Shown: positions 5,200 to 5,547 of the stretch, piece after piece
How positions within the stretch are numbered: the first letter of the stretch is position 1
Layout: each line of letters begins with the position of its first letter
Source of the DNA: an uncultured bacterium
GTDB taxonomy: Bacteria; Bipolaricaulota; Bipolaricaulia; UBA7950; UBA9294
DNA length: 5,547 bases
Direction of reading: 5' to 3'
NCBI GenBank assembly: GCA_903859225.1
Contig: CAIOLV010000137.1
Location: 1 to 5,547, forward strand
Position numbers and translations under genes: made by a program
Notes under the pieces: generated by a model
Seen by the model: only the letters and a program-made list of their open reading frames with translations
Database searches by the model: none
What the model was told of the DNA's origin: nothing

Positions 5200-5470
5200 A
5201 AGTGCCCGTGCGTGGCCCCATCGAAGATAGGAAAGAGGCGCTTCGCGAGTAGCTGACTCAGGCCAAGGGATCCTCTAACACCCGCAGAGGTCAGCTTACC
5301 GTTGCTCCCTTCCGGGCCTCACGGGGTTCACCGACATGCGCCGCAGAGGGCTCAGCCGTCAACGTCGCTTGCTCGTGGACGGACCCTCCCGCCCATCCCC
5401 TCCGGGAACCCTTCGGTTCCACTAGAGCGGGTTGTGGATGTAGGGGACCGCTAGCCCCCCACCTAGCACA
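5200..5470 (-). ncRNA. ffs: Signal recognition particle RNA, large bacterial type with Alu domain
   Basis: This RNA pairs with Ffh to target nascent membrane and secreted proteins. The diagnostic helix 8 (domain IV) is on the minus strand: AGGCCCGGAAGGGAGCAAC at about 5318-5300, with the GGAA tetraloop. Upstream is an Alu domain: GGGG/CCCC and CCAC/GUGG stems around GGCUAGCGG and CCGCUCUAG-like loops. Helix 5 is supported by paired segments GUUGAC/GUCAGC, CCUCU/AGAGG, GGGAGG/CCUCUU, GAUGGG/CCUAUC and GGUUCC/GGGGCC. The ends are inferred from a closing stem GUGCU (5469-5465) with GGCAC (5206-5202), giving about 271 nt, the size of the Bacillus scRNA. A pyrimidine-rich tail follows. One oddity is GUGAGG where helix 8 normally reads GUCAGG. 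The boundaries are approximate. Confidence 0.92.
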
Positions 5471-5473
5471 GGC

Positions 5474-5547
5474 TGGCGGAGGGGGCGGGATTTGAACCCG
5501 CGGTACCCACGAGGAGTACACTGGTTCTCCAAACCAGCGGCTTCGGC
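5474..5547 (-). tRNA. tRNA-Ser(GGA), 5' part beyond the window
   Basis: The minus strand shows an anticodon arm CTGGT-TTGGAGA-ACCAG (5537-5521) with anticodon GGA (5530-5528), reading UCC and UCU. It has a long class II variable arm (5520-5502) with stem GTACTC/GGGTAC. The T arm GCGGG-TTCAAAT-CCCGC (5501-5485) is complete, followed by acceptor strand CCCCTCC (5484-5478), discriminator G (5477) and an encoded CCA (5476-5474). Long variable arm and G discriminator both fit serine. The 5' acceptor strand and most of the D arm lie past the right edge. The SRP RNA begins about three bases downstream. Confidence 0.96.

Noticed and set aside
5291..5521. 76-codon open frame on the minus strand
   Set aside because: It runs through the tRNA-Ser and SRP RNA genes; its proline-rich translation is a typical false product of a tRNA 3' end.

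Overview
The window is high-GC bacterial DNA, judged by eye at a little over 60% G+C. It holds four protein genes on the minus strand, one on the plus strand, and two structural RNA genes at the right end. The SRP RNA is the large, Alu-domain-bearing type. That argues against Proteobacteria and for a lineage such as Firmicutes, Thermotogae, Chloroflexota or a deep-branching candidate phylum. No rRNA or marker protein is present, so the taxon stays open.

From left to right: positions 1-783 (minus) encode the N-terminal 261 residues of a DRG/Obg-related GTPase whose expected TGS domain lies outside the window. Positions 840-2327 (minus) encode a 495-residue fusion of an ATP-cone domain to a uridine-kinase-like nucleoside kinase. 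The upstream gap of this gene holds a perfect TATAAT box and a GAAC-N4-GTTC dyad that matches the Gram-positive type of LexA (SOS) box. Positions 2386-2769 (minus) encode a four-helix membrane protein of unknown function, which starts at TTG behind a perfect AAGGAGGT. Its leader can fold so that an upstream CCTCC arm pairs with either of two GGAGG elements.

The gap 2770-2946 carries three similar hairpins at a 37-39 nt period. The last one transcribed, followed by a T-run, is the intrinsic terminator of the next gene, a dCK/dGK-like deoxynucleoside kinase (2947-3588, minus). This kinase is divergent from a plus-strand radical SAM gene (3957-5036). The roughly 370 bp between them holds no credible gene but does contain a long inverted repeat and promoter-like elements. 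After the radical SAM gene, 5034-5180 is a patch of repeat modules. A convergent tRNA-Ser(GGA)-SRP RNA pair follows, with only about three bases between the two RNAs.

Taken together, two P-loop nucleoside kinases, one fused to a nucleotide-sensing ATP-cone and possibly under SOS control, suggest a nucleotide-salvage neighbourhood. The GTPase, membrane protein and radical SAM protein have no demonstrated link to it. All regulatory calls come from pattern reading and are weaker than the gene calls.
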